From contig JBILHQ010000002.1 of assembly GCA_044350415.1 (NCBI GenBank), positions 1 through 64,000 on the forward strand: DNA of 64,000 nt. Reading direction: 5' to 3'. Numbering within the stretch: the first letter of the stretch is position 1; the number at the start of each line of letters is the position of its first letter. The notes under the pieces are model-generated. The model ran no database searches. It was not told the origin of the DNA and saw only the letters and a program-made list of their open reading frames with translations. Source of the stretch: M3007 sp044350415 (GTDB taxonomy: Bacteria > Bacteroidota > Bacteroidia > Chitinophagales > Saprospiraceae). Below, one piece after another: positions 50,479-59,735 of the stretch. A program made the translations under genes and the position numbers.

Positions 50479-53463
50479 CTAAAGTTGATGTTGCATTGTT
50501 CTTTCTAAGAACAACTTCAACTCGAGTCGCTCTGCCCGGATATCAAAATGAATATGGTGGTTCTCGTGGTGATTGGTATTGGATTTAAAAATACCAAAAG
50601 TCCGTTCATACCACCGAATCCGGCCGTTGTCCCTTAACTCTTCAAAAGGAATTTGCAGGTATTTCAGATCAGGGCAAAACTGAAAAACACCTTTCAATTT
50701 ACGAATAATTTCAGCCACAATCAGGCGCTCCGGAAGGCGGTTTTCATGCCGCACCAAACTGACCTCGGTTTCGTATATTTTTACCTGTTCTTTCCATCGG
50801 TTATCGGCAATCAGCCTGACAGTCTCCTGAATGGGGAACCGAACTGGCAACAAATCAGCTAAATGCTCCAATATGCCCACTGCGTCAAAGGTATCACTGG
50901 CATTATACCATTGGCCACGCAGGTCCACTTCCACCCATTTGAATTTTGTTTCCGTGATCAATTCGTGATAAACGGCATCCAAATACAATGGAACAGGATG
51001 ACTTTTAAAAGCCATGAGCATAGCGCCGAGTATTGCGGTACACCGTCCCCTGTCGCCCGATGAAATTAGTTCATAAGCAGGCAACAATGTTTTTTGATGC
51101 AGATTGCCAATGAGCATGGCTGTTACGGCATTCTCCGACCATTGGGAAGCAGACAAAGTCTGGTGCAGGATCGCTTTGGAGTCATAATGAAAATGCAAGC
51201 AATCGGGATGGGTATTCACGGCCCTGGGAGTTATAACAAACCATTGCAAAAGGCCATTTCCGGCCAGTTCATCCACTATTTTATCGGGGAAACGGCCACT
51301 TTCGTCAGGATATGCCAGATGACAAGTCCAGCGGCGGCGCAGACAATCAATCAATTGTTTCCGAGCATCTAATTCGTTCATGCGCCGGAAATCAGTCCAT
51401 TGCAGACCAAATTGTACCTTTTCATAAATGGCTTCCGAAGTGGCAACGTATTTCAGCCACACTTCTTTTCGGATATCCTCCGCAATCAATGGCCAATTGT
51501 GCTGGCCCGCATGATCACCAATGATCTTTTTCAAGATCGCCAGAGCATCGAAATCGCGGTAAGTATGGCTGGTTTCCGACAATATCAATTGGCCGGTATC
51601 GTTCAAAGTAAACCAATCCAGCAGAATATCCTGGGGCAGATCATACCTTCCGCCGTCCTTCAAAAGTTGCGGGACCAACAATTCTATTGCCAGTCGCAAC
51701 AGTGATTTTTCAGCTTCGAGCACATCTCCCGGGCGGGTCAATAAATAATGCCCTGCCACACATGCCTGCACGATACGAATCACGGAGCGACGCAAGTCCG
51801 AATGCACCTGCCCCAGTCGTTGTTCCTCCCGCACCTGTTCTGCCAGCAGGCCGCAATGATTCAGTAGTCCCCAAAAAAGATCTTCCCTGATCATTTCCCG
51901 TTGTTTGGGTGGCACGCGCTGCATATCAGCATTCTCCAGCATACCGAGTAATTCGTCCACCTTGCCTTTCAGGTCAAAGGATGCATTACTGATGAAGGAG
52001 ATATCACTATCTTTCACCGCAATTCTGTCTAACCACGAATATTTACCGCCCCCAACCAATTCAATAATCATGGTATCCACGAATATTTGGGTCTCCGACA
52101 GGGAGTGGTATAATTTGGTGAGTGCTTCGAGGCTTTTGGCCACCATCGCTTTGCCCCCGCCTGATGCGTTATCCAATTCGCCCGTATGACAAACAGCATT
52201 GCCTGCTATTGTCGAATAGACACTGTGCAAGGCAGCGGCCAGTTCTTCGACAGCCACTTTCAGGTTATAGACGCCTGTCTCCGAAGGACAAATAGGCGGA
52301 TTGGCATTTTGGTACTGGTAATAGCGGTCGGAGTAAAGTTTGACATAATTAAAGCCGCTGGGAATCTCGTCCAGCAACCGGCGTATTATTTGTGCCGGAC
52401 CTTCTTTCTTGACAAAGGTAATCAGCAGGTATTCATATAGTTGCGCCGATTGTGGGTCAATTTTCGTGCGCACCTGATCACAAAAACCATGGGCTGCAGC
52501 GTATTTCTCAACATTAATGGCGTCCTGGCAAAGTAGTAACTGGCGGCGAAACTCCTGTTGTTGTTCGGCGGTTAACTGGCCGGTTGCGCTTGTGTCATTA
52601 TTCGAATTAACCGCCAAATAGCGGGTTTCCGGAATTCTGATTTCATCAAGCGGAAAATAGAAAGCAGTAGTACGGTGGTTAACGCCTTTGCGGTAACGGT
52701 CTAAAAACAGTACCCGCCAATCCCTGCGCAACAGAAAATCATCGTTTAATCCATCGATAATGGTGGCAATACGTCCTTTCAAAGTGGTTATACTCCGCTG
52801 AAAATCGTCCAGATTAACGTAGTTTCTGATATTGGCTGCCAAAAAATCATCTTCGGCCTGGAGAATAGCCCTGGACAATTGCTCCTGGTGTACCAGGGCT
52901 TTCAGTATCTGTAACACATCTGTCAGGTTGAACCGGTCGCTCATTTCGTGCAACCGTTCCTGCAGGTCAGGGAGCGTCAGCGGTATCTGCCGGCCATCAT
53001 TAGCCGGAGCCTTTTTTTCGGCGTTAACTGTTCTTAGAAATTCGGCAAGTTGGTATGCGGTCCGTACCAATTGCTGGTTGGCAAACAATCCTTCAATCGA
53101 TTCATGCCTATCCGGGAAAAAACAAAATCCCTGCAACCGGGAAGGAATGACGGCAGTGCGGGATGGTACAATCACTACAAAAAGGCCTCCTGGCCGTCGC
53201 ACCAGTTCACTCAGTGCCAACTCCATTTCAAAACGCGTATCCGGAGAAGTCTCGTAATCACCAGAATGGACGATAATAAAAAGGCGTGCTGTTTCTAAAA
53301 AAGTTTTAGCTGCTGCCCGATATTCCGTATCAGTATACCGATTTTTTCGCCAAAATGCCATTGGCATGTCGGGCGCTGTGGCAGCAAGCGCTTTTTCCAG
53401 CTCGAGCGCTGTGGCCCGGTCTGCAGCATCTGAAGAGGTGAATATGTTAATCGTCGCAGACAA
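50479..53463 (-). CDS. Large TIR-like domain protein of unknown function
   Basis: A 994-residue protein without signal peptide or membrane segment. Residues 1-150 resemble a TIR domain: 'INIFTSSDAADRATALELEK', 'ARLFIIVHSGDYETSPDTRF' and 'EMELALSELVRR', with a candidate catalytic Glu at 79 or 81, followed by 'GGLFVVIVPSR'. Residues about 163-240 form charged helices ('DLQERLHEMSDRFNLTDVLQ', 'FQRSITTLKGRIATIIDGLN') that resemble short effector-associated adaptor domains (EAD11 type). The remaining ~750 residues are helix-rich and match no family I know. It is encoded 11 bases behind hemJ on the same strand. TIR proteins of this type are often NAD-consuming or signalling parts of immune systems, but there is no partner gene here to show that. 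Confidence 0.6.
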   Translation of the reverse strand: MSATINIFTSSDAADRATALELEKALAATAPDMPMAFWRKNRYTDTEYRAAAKTFLETARLFIIVHSGDYETSPDTRFEMELALSELVRRPGGLFVVIVPSRTAVIPSRLQGFCFFPDRHESIEGLFANQQLVRTAYQLAEFLRTVNAEKKAPANDGRQIPLTLPDLQERLHEMSDRFNLTDVLQILKALVHQEQLSRAILQAEDDFLAANIRNYVNLDDFQRSITTLKGRIATIIDGLNDDFLLRRDWRVLFLDRYRKGVNHRTTAFYFPLDEIRIPETRYLAVNSNNDTSATGQLTAEQQQEFRRQLLLCQDAINVEKYAAAHGFCDQVRTKIDPQSAQLYEYLLITFVKKEGPAQIIRRLLDEIPSGFNYVKLYSDRYYQYQNANPPICPSETGVYNLKVAVEELAAALHSVYSTIAGNAVCHTGELDNASGGGKAMVAKSLEALTKLYHSLSETQIFVDTMIIELVGGGKYSWLDRIAVKDSDISFISNASFDLKGKVDELLGMLENADMQRVPPKQREMIREDLFWGLLNHCGLLAEQVREEQRLGQVHSDLRRSVIRIVQACVAGHYLLTRPGDVLEAEKSLLRLAIELLVPQLLKDGGRYDLPQDILLDWFTLNDTGQLILSETSHTYRDFDALAILKKIIGDHAGQHNWPLIAEDIRKEVWLKYVATSEAIYEKVQFGLQWTDFRRMNELDARKQLIDCLRRRWTCHLAYPDESGRFPDKIVDELAGNGLLQWFVITPRAVNTHPDCLHFHYDSKAILHQTLSASQWSENAVTAMLIGNLHQKTLLPAYELISSGDRGRCTAILGAMLMAFKSHPVPLYLDAVYHELITETKFKWVEVDLRGQWYNASDTFDAVGILEHLADLLPVRFPIQETVRLIADNRWKEQVKIYETEVSLVRHENRLPERLIVAEIIRKLKGVFQFCPDLKYLQIPFEELRDNGRIRWYERTFGIFKSNTNHHENHHIHFDIRAERLELKLFLERTMQHQL

Positions 53464-53474
53464 TTTTATAAAAT

Positions 53475-54020
53475 TTAAGTGTTCATTTTTTGGGCAACTT
53501 TCTTCACTGCATAAAAAATCAAACCCGTGAAAAGAAGAACACCCGCGCAGAGATAATACCAGTTAATATTGGATTTGAAAACCGCCAAAAAAATGATCGC
53601 CACCATAATGATGGTCGGTACCTCATTCAATGCCCGGTAATAAACATGGGTAAATGCCAAATTCCGTTGCTCAAGCCGTTGTATATGGATCTTGCAATAC
53701 CAGGAATAGCCGGTAAGAGCCCCTAAGAACAAGAGTTTGACCTGCATCCACGGCTGTTGCAACCAGGAAGATTGCAATCCAAGCATGGCCGTACCAAAAG
53801 TCCAGGTGATCACAATAGCCGGCACAATAATCACCCGCCATGCCTTCCACTCCATTTTGGCATATTGGGTGGCGAAAAGGTCCCGTTGTTCCACGTTGCC
53901 AGCCAATGCTTCCGCGTGGTTGACCATAATCCTGACTAAATAGAACAGGCCTGCCATCCAGGAGACCATACCAATCAGGTGAAGCGATTTTGAAGCCTGA
54001 TACCAGGGTAATATATCCAT
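53475..54020 (-). CDS. hemJ: HemJ-type protoporphyrinogen IX oxidase
   Basis: A 181-residue membrane protein of the HemJ/UPF0093 family with four to five transmembrane segments and the characteristic 'SLHLIGMVSWMAGLFYLVRI' start, 'YAKMEWKAWRVIIVPAIVIT' and 'YRALNEVPTIIMVAIIFLA'. HemJ oxidises protoporphyrinogen IX, the step after HemF, and binds haem through conserved His and Lys. The ATG at 54020, preceded by AAGGA, is preferred over a TTG at 54041. The TIR-like gene follows after 11 bases. hemF at 38.4 kb is its pathway neighbour. Confidence 0.9.
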   Translation of the reverse strand: MDILPWYQASKSLHLIGMVSWMAGLFYLVRIMVNHAEALAGNVEQRDLFATQYAKMEWKAWRVIIVPAIVITWTFGTAMLGLQSSWLQQPWMQVKLLFLGALTGYSWYCKIHIQRLEQRNLAFTHVYYRALNEVPTIIMVAIIFLAVFKSNINWYYLCAGVLLFTGLIFYAVKKVAQKMNT

Positions 54021-54127
54021 AAATTGTTCCTTATTGGGCAAAGATGCGGCAACTTAAAGTAAGATATACCAAAAAAGGATGATAATTCTTAAAAAACTAT
54101 AGACCTTCGCGCTCACTCATCAGCAAC

Positions 54128-55069
54128 GTGGTATCAACTTATTTAGATTTTCGGCATTTTTATAACCAGGTCATCCACCCGGAACTCCTGAACCTTGAAC
54201 GCAGAAGACAGCGATTGGTTCGTTTGTTATCGTTATCTGCTTTGATATTCGCGATCATTGCGGGTGTCGCTATTTATATTCATATCTGGCTGGTGACCCT
54301 TTGGCTCCTGCTAATGGCAGGATTTATGGTCGTTTCATTAGTTTTCCGTATTCAGGTATATTTTCTGGAGTTCAAACCCCGTATTGTTGAATTGATCCTC
54401 GATTTTATCGACAACAACGTCAATTACAGCAACTTTCAGTATAATCCGAAAGGAAAAATTGCGGCAGAACGGTTCCTGGAGAGTCTTATTTTTACCCGGG
54501 CTGATGATTATTCGGGAGAAGACCTGATTTCCGGACAGGTACGGGAGACGCCGTTTGCGCTGTCGGAACTGCGTGTTGCTGAATTTTCAGAAGTCCGTAA
54601 CAAACTTGACCGGGTATTTAATGGCGTTTTTCTGGTAGGCGACTACTTCAACCTGGCAATGAAAGGTGCATTGTTGGTTTTGCCCGATGAAAATATGAAA
54701 TACCTGAGCCGCTCTGAACGGGCTTTTCATTTGGCGGGCGGGCGAAGAGTGCATGGACAGGTACTGCCCGAATTTGAAACCTGGTTCAATACTTATGCGA
54801 CACCTGATATGCGCATCCGCGATATCCTTTCCGAAGATTTCCAAAAGGCAATATTGGATTTCCGGAAAAAATATCTAAACCTGAATCGCAAAAAAGAATT
54901 GTACTTTTCCATTATTGGCGATAATATTTTTATAGCCATTTCTCAGGATAAAGACCTGCTTGAGCCCTCCCTGTGGTCCTCCAATGTGAACTTCGGACTC
55001 ATCAAAGAGTTCCATGATGATATCGCGATGCTGTTGGATCTGATCCTGAAAATTGATGCTTTGAATTAA
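54128..55069 (+). CDS. DUF3137 membrane protein
   Basis: A 313-residue protein with two transmembrane segments near residues 33-72 ('LIFAIIAGVAIYIHIWLVTL') and a cytoplasmic or periplasmic C-terminal domain with 'DDYSGEDLISGQV', 'FNGVFLVGDYFNLAMKGALL' and 'FFSIIGDNIFIAI'-like segments. This matches the DUF3137 family, whose function is unknown. The GTG at 54128 is taken as start. It is divergent from hemJ and 10 bases ahead of the methyltransferase gene. Confidence 0.8.
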   Translation: MVSTYLDFRHFYNQVIHPELLNLERRRQRLVRLLSLSALIFAIIAGVAIYIHIWLVTLWLLLMAGFMVVSLVFRIQVYFLEFKPRIVELILDFIDNNVNYSNFQYNPKGKIAAERFLESLIFTRADDYSGEDLISGQVRETPFALSELRVAEFSEVRNKLDRVFNGVFLVGDYFNLAMKGALLVLPDENMKYLSRSERAFHLAGGRRVHGQVLPEFETWFNTYATPDMRIRDILSEDFQKAILDFRKKYLNLNRKKELYFSIIGDNIFIAISQDKDLLEPSLWSSNVNFGLIKEFHDDIAMLLDLILKIDALN

Positions 55070-55079
55070 ATAGCTACCT

Positions 55080-55670
55080 ATGGACTACTGGCAAAACCGT
55101 TGGCTTAATCAACAAACCGGATGGGATCTTGGTGTCCCATCGCCGCCGCTTGTTGCCTATTTATCACAGATTCCGGATACCCAACGACAAGCTATGCGGG
55201 TATTAATTCCAGGCTGCGGCAACGGGTACGAAGCAATCTGGATGGCGGAGAACGGTTTCCGGCAGGTGACAATGCTGGATATCGCGCAGGCTGCTGTAGG
55301 TCAAATGGCACAGCGATCGGCAACGGAACTTTCGCCATTCGCAACACCTCCGGAATTGGTATGTGGCGATTTTTTTGAACACACCGGACAATATGAGCTT
55401 ATGCTGGAGCAAACCTTTTTTTGTGCTATCGATCCTGCCTTGCGGGCAGATTATGTCCACAAAATGCATGATCTATTGGTGGAAGGTGGAAAATTAGTGG
55501 GCGTCCTTTTTGACCGGGAGTTTGAGGGGGGGCCTCCTTTTGGCGGCAGTAGCGCTGCATATCGAGTGCTTTTTGCACCATTTTTCCATATTCATGTCTT
55601 TGCCCCTTGTTACAATTCAGCAGCACCAAGGGCAGGTACAGAGATATTTATGGTGTTAGAAAAACTTTAG
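55080..55670 (+). CDS. TPMT-family SAM-dependent methyltransferase
   Basis: A 196-residue methyltransferase of the thiopurine S-methyltransferase/TMT type: 'DYWQNRWLNQQTGWDLGVPS' N-terminal substrate region, 'VLIPGCGNGYEAIWMAENG' SAM-binding motif, and 'EQTFFCAIDPALRADYVHKM'. Bacterial relatives methylate thiols, selenium or tellurium compounds. It follows the DUF3137 gene by 10 bases. The palindrome after it probably ends the transcript. Confidence 0.85.
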   Translation: MDYWQNRWLNQQTGWDLGVPSPPLVAYLSQIPDTQRQAMRVLIPGCGNGYEAIWMAENGFRQVTMLDIAQAAVGQMAQRSATELSPFATPPELVCGDFFEHTGQYELMLEQTFFCAIDPALRADYVHKMHDLLVEGGKLVGVLFDREFEGGPPFGGSSAAYRVLFAPFFHIHVFAPCYNSAAPRAGTEIFMVLEKL

Positions 55671-55692
55671 GCTACTTTAGCGGCTCCCTCCG

Positions 55693-55742
55693 TTTAACAC
55701 CTGCCTGGAATTTTCAGGAAAAAAATCCAGGCAGGTGTTAAA
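55693..55742. terminator. Perfect 17-bp palindrome after the TPMT gene
   Basis: TTTAACACCTGCCTGGA at 55693-55709 pairs with TCCAGGCAGGTGTTAAA at 55726-55742 around a 16-base loop. It could terminate transcription but has no clean T-run. Its sequence, AACACCTGCCTGG, may be a short repeat family. Confidence 0.6.
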
Positions 55743-55869
55743 TTAATCCGCATTTTTGAGTGTAATTTCATGCGATGTTTCCAAACTGATTGTTAATCAC
55801 CATTCGCTAAAGACGAAACAGTACCTTGCTTCGTTTTCCGCGGCAGATCAAACATTACATAACCATTCT

Positions 55870-58800
55870 ATGCTCAAATCATACCGCCCCTTGCTGAATC
55901 AGCCCGAATTATCCATTTTCAACACCAAACTCCTTTTATTTTTCTTCTTTTTTTTATTTCCGTTCATCCTGTTCAGTCAAACTGTTGAAATATGTGATAA
56001 TGGCCTTGATGATGATGGCGACGGTCTTATTGACTGTTTCGACACCGATTGTACCTGTACCGGACAATGTGACGATTTTTATTATACCACCTGCAACGCA
56101 GATTGCTATTACGTTCCTCCCTGCACCCAAATCGCCATGGGTATTCAATGGAAAGCTACGGTTGAAACCAATACTTATTCGCCCCTGGTAGCGGGCGATA
56201 TGGACAATGATGGTATTCCGGAAGTAGTAACCTATCGCTGCGAGATGAGCAGTATTTATATTCTGGATGGACAAACGGGGGCAACGAAGGTGACAATTAC
56301 CTCCCCCACTACCCTGCCGGGCGGTACCGCACCTGCTATTGCCGATCTGGATAAAGATGGATTCGGTGAATTAATCATTATTGGAGAGGATCGGCGGCTG
56401 CGTTGTTATGAACATACTGGTGTATTGAAATTCACCAGCAGTGTTCCCGTTGGATACAATGGCGGATACCGTTTTTCAGTTCCCAATATTGCCGATTTCG
56501 ACCATGATGGCTGGCCGGAAATTAATATCGGCAACCAGGTGTACAGCGGCCAATCAGGCGCCTTACTGGCCTCCGGAGGTGTTGCATTATCAGCAGGAGA
56601 ACACCCGTTCCGCAGGGCCAATGGTTTTTCTTTTAATATGCCGGTTGCTATTGATGCCTTGCCCGATTCCTTTTGTCCGGATTGTGACGGACTGGAAATA
56701 GTCGCAGGAAATCAGGTACTTTCTGTCAACCTGGTTACGGGAGTGATCGCGGCAGTCGTAACCGCCCCCGCTGGTTACTCAGATGGATTTACCAGTGTAG
56801 CCGATTTTGACCGCGACGGCGATTTGGATGCTATTGTTCAAGGACAAAAGAATGGCATGAATTACGTGTATTGCTGGGATATCCAAACCTCCACCATTAT
56901 GCGGGAATACAAACTCCTGAACAACTATATCGAAGGTGCGAGCAGGGTTAATATTGCCGATTTAAACGGCGACGGGCAACTGGAGGTGAATTTCGTTGGC
57001 CATCCCTGGCTGTATGCATTAAAAAATGATTTTACCCTCCTGTGGAAAAATCCGACCAATGATGTCTCTTCCGTTACCTGTTCCAGTGTGTTCGACTTTT
57101 GTGGTGATGGATCTGCTGATGTCGTGTACCGTGGACAAACCAAACTCCAAATACTGGAAGGGGCTACTGGAGCGGTGAAATGGGAAGACAATTGCCTGTC
57201 AGCTACCCATATTGAGAATCCACTTATTCTGGATGTCGACGCCGACGGACAAACTGAGGTCATCATTGAATGTGGCACTACTTCGCCTGACTTTGGAACA
57301 GTGGTTTGTTACGAAGCGGTGGGAACACCCAGTATTTCTTCGCGAAAAGTATGGAACCAGCATGGTTATTTTAATACGAATATCAATGAAGACCTGAGTG
57401 TTCCCCGTTACCAGCAGAATCCCAATATTGTGGGAGACACGTTGAAGATGAATACTTTTATGAATCAGTTTTTCAACCCGAATTTCCCTTCGCCTGATGG
57501 TGTTATCGCTTTTGATTCCATCAGTTGTGAAGGCGATACAATGGCCATTACGGTGCAGGTGTGCAATACTGGTGACAATGTTTTGCCCCCACAAATGCCC
57601 GTTTCTATTTATCGGGGCAATCCACTGACAAGTGCTGCAACCTGGATCGGTACTGCTCCAATTGGGGCACAAGTCGATTTGGGCTTATGTAGTCAGTTTA
57701 CCTTCCGGGTACCGCGTGATCTGGTGATCAATGACTCCATTTACCTGGCACTCAATGATGATCATTCACAGCCAACGCCCTACAATATCAATCAATTCCC
57801 GGTAACTTCCCTTGGAGAATGCGGTTTTACGAACAATTTCGATGCCTTTTATTATGCGTACAATCCGGATCCAGTGGCACTCGGCAATGACACGACCATC
57901 TGTGACAATGCCACTGTGACTGTAAATGCCTCCGGTAACGACCTCATCGCCTGGCAATGGCAGGACGGCAGCAGTTTGCCCGATTATGTCATCCAGGATC
58001 CAGGGATGTTTTTCGTAGCCGCATCAGACATCTGTGGAATTGTACATACGGATACGATGAATGTGTTTATTGATAGCAGTACGGTGGTCACATTGGGCCC
58101 TGATCTCGTTATTTGTGAAGGCGAAACAGTGACGGTGGGAGAAACCGGATTTGATTATTACGACTGGAAACCTGGCCCCAATTACAATTGTAATAACTGT
58201 GCAAGTGTCACAGCATGGTTGCCAGCCTCTGGCAATGTAATACTGGAAGCAGGCTTTGCCAATGGTTGTAAAAGTATTGACACCCTTTTCCTCACGGTTT
58301 ACGACACGTTTTTTGTGCAGATCGATACTTTTATCTGTAAAGGAGGGCTGTTCGCTATGAACGGTACGAATGTCCTGCCAGGAGAATCGCACTATTTCAA
58401 CTTCTCCGCTTTTACGGGTTGTGATTCTACCATTTTGGTCAATGTATTTGCTAAAGATACTTTCAGTACAAAGGAAACCATAGTCATTTGTCCGGGCACA
58501 ACCGCTACCATTTTTGGGCAATCCCAAAACACATCGGGGTTTTATAAAAAATTATTCACGGCCATTAACGGGTGCGACTCCACCCATACGGTTGAATTGG
58601 TTGTCCAGCCGTTGCTGGCGTTAAATCTAAGCGCCGACTCCTCCTGCGTTAATGAACCAACAGGTGCATTACATGCACTGGCCATTGGTGGGGTTTCGCC
58701 GTTTCAGTATACCTGGTCATTCAATGCGCCTTCGCAACCCGACCTGAATAACCTGCCGCCCGGGAATTACGCATTGACCATTACCGATGGCAATAATTGC

Positions 58801-59601
58801 ACCTCAACTGCTGCCACCAATATTGGTGGGTATCCGCCAATCATTTACACCCTCACGGTCGATTCTGTGCAGTGCTTTGGCCAGTCCAATGGTGTCATTC
58901 ATATCAATTCTGATGACCAAGCATTGATATACAGCCTTGACAATCAATCATTTGTTCAAACAGATGCATTTATGGGGCTGCCAGCCAACGCTTATACTGT
59001 TTATGTAGCGGATGTTTATGGTTGCAACGACACCTCTGAGGTTAGTATTGAACAACCGGGGGCATTGCTATTATCTCTGCCTGCAGATACTTCCATTCTT
59101 TTTGGTGATTCGATTTGGATTAATGTGCAGATCACCGCAGTTGATATTATTCGGTTCTCCTGGAACAATACCGATTTTTTGAGGGATTCGGCGTCCTTGC
59201 AAACCTACGCGCAGCCCCACCGCTCTATTAGTTATGCCCTTACGCTTACCGACGTGCGGGGTTGTTCGGCCAGCGACGTGATGACGATTATGGTGGAGCG
59301 GATCAAACAGGTATTTGTACCGAACGTTATCGCTTTGAATGCCGATAATGATATTAACAGGCAGATGATTCCCGGTTTTGGGCCCTCCGTTTTGCGCGTG
59401 AATCGCTTTCAGGTATACGATCGCTGGGGCGATTTGGTGCACTCCGTTACCGATGCAGCGCCGGGCGACAGTGGGATCAACTGGAATGGAACGGTGCGCG
59501 GGAAAAAATCAGATAGCGGCGTTTACGTTTGGTTGCTGGAAGTGGTACTGATTGACGGAACCGTAGAAATGTATAAAGGTGATGTGACGGTGTTGCGGTA
59601 G
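55870..59601 (+). CDS. Giant surface protein with FG-GAP/VCBS repeats and CHU_C terminus
   Basis: A 1,243-residue exported protein. The ATG at 55870 is followed by a long N-terminal region with a hydrophobic signal segment ('LLLFFFFFLFPFILFS'); then 'CDNGLDDDGDGLIDCFDTDC', and about six Ca-binding loops of FG-GAP/VCBS type in residues about 110-520 ('DMDNDGIPE', 'DLDKDGFGE', 'DFDHDGWPE', 'DFDRDGDLD', 'DVDADGQTE'). Beta-rich domains follow, and the last ~90 residues are the gliding-motility-associated CHU_C tail ('FVPNVIALNADNDINRQMIP', 'FQVYDRWGDLVHSV', 'SDSGVYVWLLEVVL'), a type B T9SS sorting signal. Probably an adhesin or surface-layer protein; ligands unknown. Confidence 0.82.
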   Translation: MLKSYRPLLNQPELSIFNTKLLLFFFFFLFPFILFSQTVEICDNGLDDDGDGLIDCFDTDCTCTGQCDDFYYTTCNADCYYVPPCTQIAMGIQWKATVETNTYSPLVAGDMDNDGIPEVVTYRCEMSSIYILDGQTGATKVTITSPTTLPGGTAPAIADLDKDGFGELIIIGEDRRLRCYEHTGVLKFTSSVPVGYNGGYRFSVPNIADFDHDGWPEINIGNQVYSGQSGALLASGGVALSAGEHPFRRANGFSFNMPVAIDALPDSFCPDCDGLEIVAGNQVLSVNLVTGVIAAVVTAPAGYSDGFTSVADFDRDGDLDAIVQGQKNGMNYVYCWDIQTSTIMREYKLLNNYIEGASRVNIADLNGDGQLEVNFVGHPWLYALKNDFTLLWKNPTNDVSSVTCSSVFDFCGDGSADVVYRGQTKLQILEGATGAVKWEDNCLSATHIENPLILDVDADGQTEVIIECGTTSPDFGTVVCYEAVGTPSISSRKVWNQHGYFNTNINEDLSVPRYQQNPNIVGDTLKMNTFMNQFFNPNFPSPDGVIAFDSISCEGDTMAITVQVCNTGDNVLPPQMPVSIYRGNPLTSAATWIGTAPIGAQVDLGLCSQFTFRVPRDLVINDSIYLALNDDHSQPTPYNINQFPVTSLGECGFTNNFDAFYYAYNPDPVALGNDTTICDNATVTVNASGNDLIAWQWQDGSSLPDYVIQDPGMFFVAASDICGIVHTDTMNVFIDSSTVVTLGPDLVICEGETVTVGETGFDYYDWKPGPNYNCNNCASVTAWLPASGNVILEAGFANGCKSIDTLFLTVYDTFFVQIDTFICKGGLFAMNGTNVLPGESHYFNFSAFTGCDSTILVNVFAKDTFSTKETIVICPGTTATIFGQSQNTSGFYKKLFTAINGCDSTHTVELVVQPLLALNLSADSSCVNEPTGALHALAIGGVSPFQYTWSFNAPSQPDLNNLPPGNYALTITDGNNCTSTAATNIGGYPPIIYTLTVDSVQCFGQSNGVIHINSDDQALIYSLDNQSFVQTDAFMGLPANAYTVYVADVYGCNDTSEVSIEQPGALLLSLPADTSILFGDSIWINVQITAVDIIRFSWNNTDFLRDSASLQTYAQPHRSISYALTLTDVRGCSASDVMTIMVERIKQVFVPNVIALNADNDINRQMIPGFGPSVLRVNRFQVYDRWGDLVHSVTDAAPGDSGINWNGTVRGKKSDSGVYVWLLEVVLIDGTVEMYKGDVTVLR

Positions 59602-59613
59602 AAATAATGTTTG

Positions 59614-59722
59614 CAGGTATTTATCACCTGTCTCATACAGGAGTTTTTCATAAACCCCAGCCATGCTCTTATGCTGTGCCGACTATGTGAAAACTCCTGT
59701 ATGGGACACGTGATAAATACCT
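59614..59722. repeat. Long imperfect palindrome between convergent genes
   Basis: CAGGTATTTATCACCTGTCT and on to about 59651 pairs with the inverse at 59684-59722, with only a few mismatches over about 38 bases, around a 32-base loop. It can serve as a bidirectional terminator for the giant surface protein and porin genes. Its length is beyond a normal terminator, so a palindromic repeat is also possible. Confidence 0.6.
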
Positions 59723-59735
59723 TCAAATTATGTTC

